From Saprospiraceae bacterium (lineage in GTDB: Bacteria > Bacteroidota > Bacteroidia > Chitinophagales > Saprospiraceae): 45,279 nucleotides of DNA. Under the pieces are notes generated by a model, which was given only the letters and a program-made list of their open reading frames with translations, made no database searches and was not told where the DNA came from. This document shows, piece after piece, positions 44,546-45,279 of the stretch. Where the stretch lies: positions 1 to 45,279 of the forward strand of contig JAIBCG010000021.1 of assembly GCA_019694295.1 (NCBI GenBank). Reading direction: 5' to 3'. The first letter of the stretch is position 1, and the number at the start of each line of letters is the position of its first letter. The translations under genes and the position numbers were made by a program.

Positions 44546-44908
44546 TCAACTATTCAACCTTTTGATCAGAATCTCCATATCTGAGAATATGACCCAGGAG
44601 AAATCATATACATAATGTACTGTCTTTTGCCGGCTATTGATATGAAAACCAGTAATGTACGAATAGTTGAAACGCTTCAAGTCAAGCAAAGACTTGGGTA
44701 TCTTTTTCGAAACACCTGTTTTTCCCATTAGTTCTAACAGGATGGATCTGTTACGGTGCAAGATTTTGTCGATGGTTGAAGTGGCAGTATTGGTCACCTG
44801 TTTGAGTTTCTGGTGGTAAATGGCCTTACAATTAGCAGAACAAAAAATCTTGTCCGACCTACCCGTAAAACGACTTTTACAAAGTTTGCATTTTCTTTTG
44901 ATGCCCAT
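44546..44908 (-). CDS. zinc-ribbon protein of unknown function
   Basis: A 120-residue basic protein. The N-terminus carries a four-cysteine zinc-ribbon-like motif, Cys7-x2-Cys10-x12-Cys23-x3-Cys27, in CKLCKSRFTGRSDKIFCSAN. Helical segments follow (LKQVTNTATSTIDKILHRNR, ILLELMGKTGVSKKIPKSLL), then a C-terminal beta-rich part (FNYSYITGFHI, YYVYDF-type VHYVYDFSWVIF). Similar small proteins are frequent in Bacteroidota, often near mobile elements. No function is established as far as I know; the Zn ribbon suggests nucleic-acid binding. The ATG at 44908 is convincing because it places the Cys motif right at the start. Confidence 0.75.
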   Translation of the reverse strand: MGIKRKCKLCKSRFTGRSDKIFCSANCKAIYHQKLKQVTNTATSTIDKILHRNRSILLELMGKTGVSKKIPKSLLDLKRFNYSYITGFHINSRQKTVHYVYDFSWVIFSDMEILIKRLNS

Positions 44909-44976
44909 AGTGGTATATGTTATTGAAATAGATTTATCCTGAAGCCAAACCTACTTGACACAGCAGTAAACATACA

Positions 44977-45028
44977 TTTACCGTAAACTTACGATTAATT
45001 TTCACTATAATCGTAATATTACGGTAAA
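44977..45028. repeat. 21-bp imperfect inverted repeat (possible operator or hairpin)
   Basis: Arms at 44977-44997 and 45008-45028 pair at 19 of 21 positions around a 10-nt spacer: TTTACCGTAA...TTACGATTA on the left, TAATCGTAA...TTACGGTAAA on the right. It lacks a T-tract and is A+T-rich, so it is more like a protein-binding site or a recombination site than a terminator. It lies between the start of the zinc-ribbon gene and the recombinase remnant. Confidence 0.6.
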
Positions 45029-45128
45029 TAATCTTTTCATAAGCATAATCACCACAATATGAATGTATTACACCTTATGTTTGACTGATAATATTGTATC
45101 ATGAAAAAATTAATTATTTACAACATAA

Positions 45129-45279
45129 TATCCGTCGATGGCACAACTATTGGGTCACAACAGCAGTAAAACCACCGAAATTTACACACATGTAAGTACC
45201 AAAAGTCCGTTTATGATTTGTAGTAAAAAAACTATACCAAGCCAACTACATACAATAAATTTGTGTATATTTGTTGCAT
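45129..45279 (+). pseudogene. tyrosine recombinase (integrase) C-terminal remnant, runs to window end
   Basis: The frame reads MAQLLGHNSSKTTEIYTHVS from 45138, the C-terminal box of Xer/phage-type tyrosine recombinases: LLGHxSxxTTxxYxHV with the second-box His and the catalytic Tyr. A stop lies upstream in frame at 45126-45128, and no other recombinase sequence precedes it, so the rest of the enzyme is missing. After STKS the sequence departs from the usual (I)xxPLDxL ending and stays open to the window edge. It is a relic of an integrated element whose other end is outside the window. Confidence 0.7.
45266..45273 (+). promoter_or_regulatory. possible -7 promoter box at the window edge
   Basis: TATATTTG matches TAnnTTTG. 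It could serve a gene starting beyond the window. No -33 box at the right distance. Confidence 0.25.

Noticed and set aside
1-45279. CRISPR arrays, rRNA genes, retrons, restriction or toxin-antitoxin systems
   Set aside because: Looked for regularly spaced repeats and for marker proteins on both strands and saw none. The only conflict-related hint is the possible nuclease domain in the phage fragment.

Overview
The window looks like a contiguous piece of a Bacteroidota chromosome, probably from the Saprospiria/Chitinophagia side (the phylum is well supported, the class is a guess). Evidence: a type B type IX secretion (T9SS) substrate with a gliding-motility C-terminal domain and a second T9SS substrate with a C-terminal sorting domain; the Bacteroidota-restricted families DUF4270, DUF4290 and DUF6427; TAnnTTTG-type -7 promoter boxes; weak or absent Shine-Dalgarno sequences; and a moderately A+T-rich base composition.

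Layout. 1-700: no long gene; a short ORF with a run of ACA (Thr) codons, a strong terminator and a second ACA-rich tract. 701-13388: a small DMT-family membrane protein, a giant secreted repeat protein, a lemA/TPM/TPM membrane-protein operon, a WecA/MraY-like lipid-carrier sugar-phosphate transferase, ileS (IleRS type 2) and a secreted protein of unknown function. 13464-13849: an inverted-repeat element and tRNA-Val(UAC) with a good promoter and terminator. 13845-29465: ordinary housekeeping genes: AsmA-like protein, inositol-monophosphatase family, AI-2E family transporter, rnhB, panC, a glycogen-synthase-like half protein, a DUF4270 lipoprotein, glmS, DUF4290, murA (natural Asp variant), a polyprenyl diphosphate synthase, a DUF6427 membrane protein and purQ. 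GlmS, MurA, the polyprenyl synthase and the WecA/MraY-like enzyme all feed envelope polymer synthesis. 29623-34142: a free-standing DsbD-alpha domain, full-length DsbD and a T9SS substrate.

34037-36046 is the accessory spot. A 177-bp segment (3' end of the T9SS gene plus its terminator) occurs twice in direct orientation, 1744 bp apart. Between the copies lie fragments of a Mu-like prophage (tail-type fragment, gpG-like virion morphogenesis gene, 3' part of a gpF-like gene with a possible nuclease domain) and a transposase relic. The second copy stops at the first base of a 20-bp terminal inverted repeat of a short structured element. Two diverged relatives of that element lie at 27441-27602 and 32305-32463.

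36140-44098 is an ion/metal-transport island: a proton-pump-like P-type ATPase, and divergent from it a CopA-type Cu+ ATPase, a P-II (Ca2+-like) ATPase and a small heavy-metal-binding protein. The last 1.2 kb holds a G+C-rich structured motif, a zinc-ribbon protein, a 21-bp inverted repeat and the C-terminal remnant of a tyrosine recombinase.

I found no CRISPR array, rRNA or recognisable defence system. The best candidates for something undescribed are the dispersed inverted-repeat element family and the prophage fragment bounded by the 177-bp duplication.
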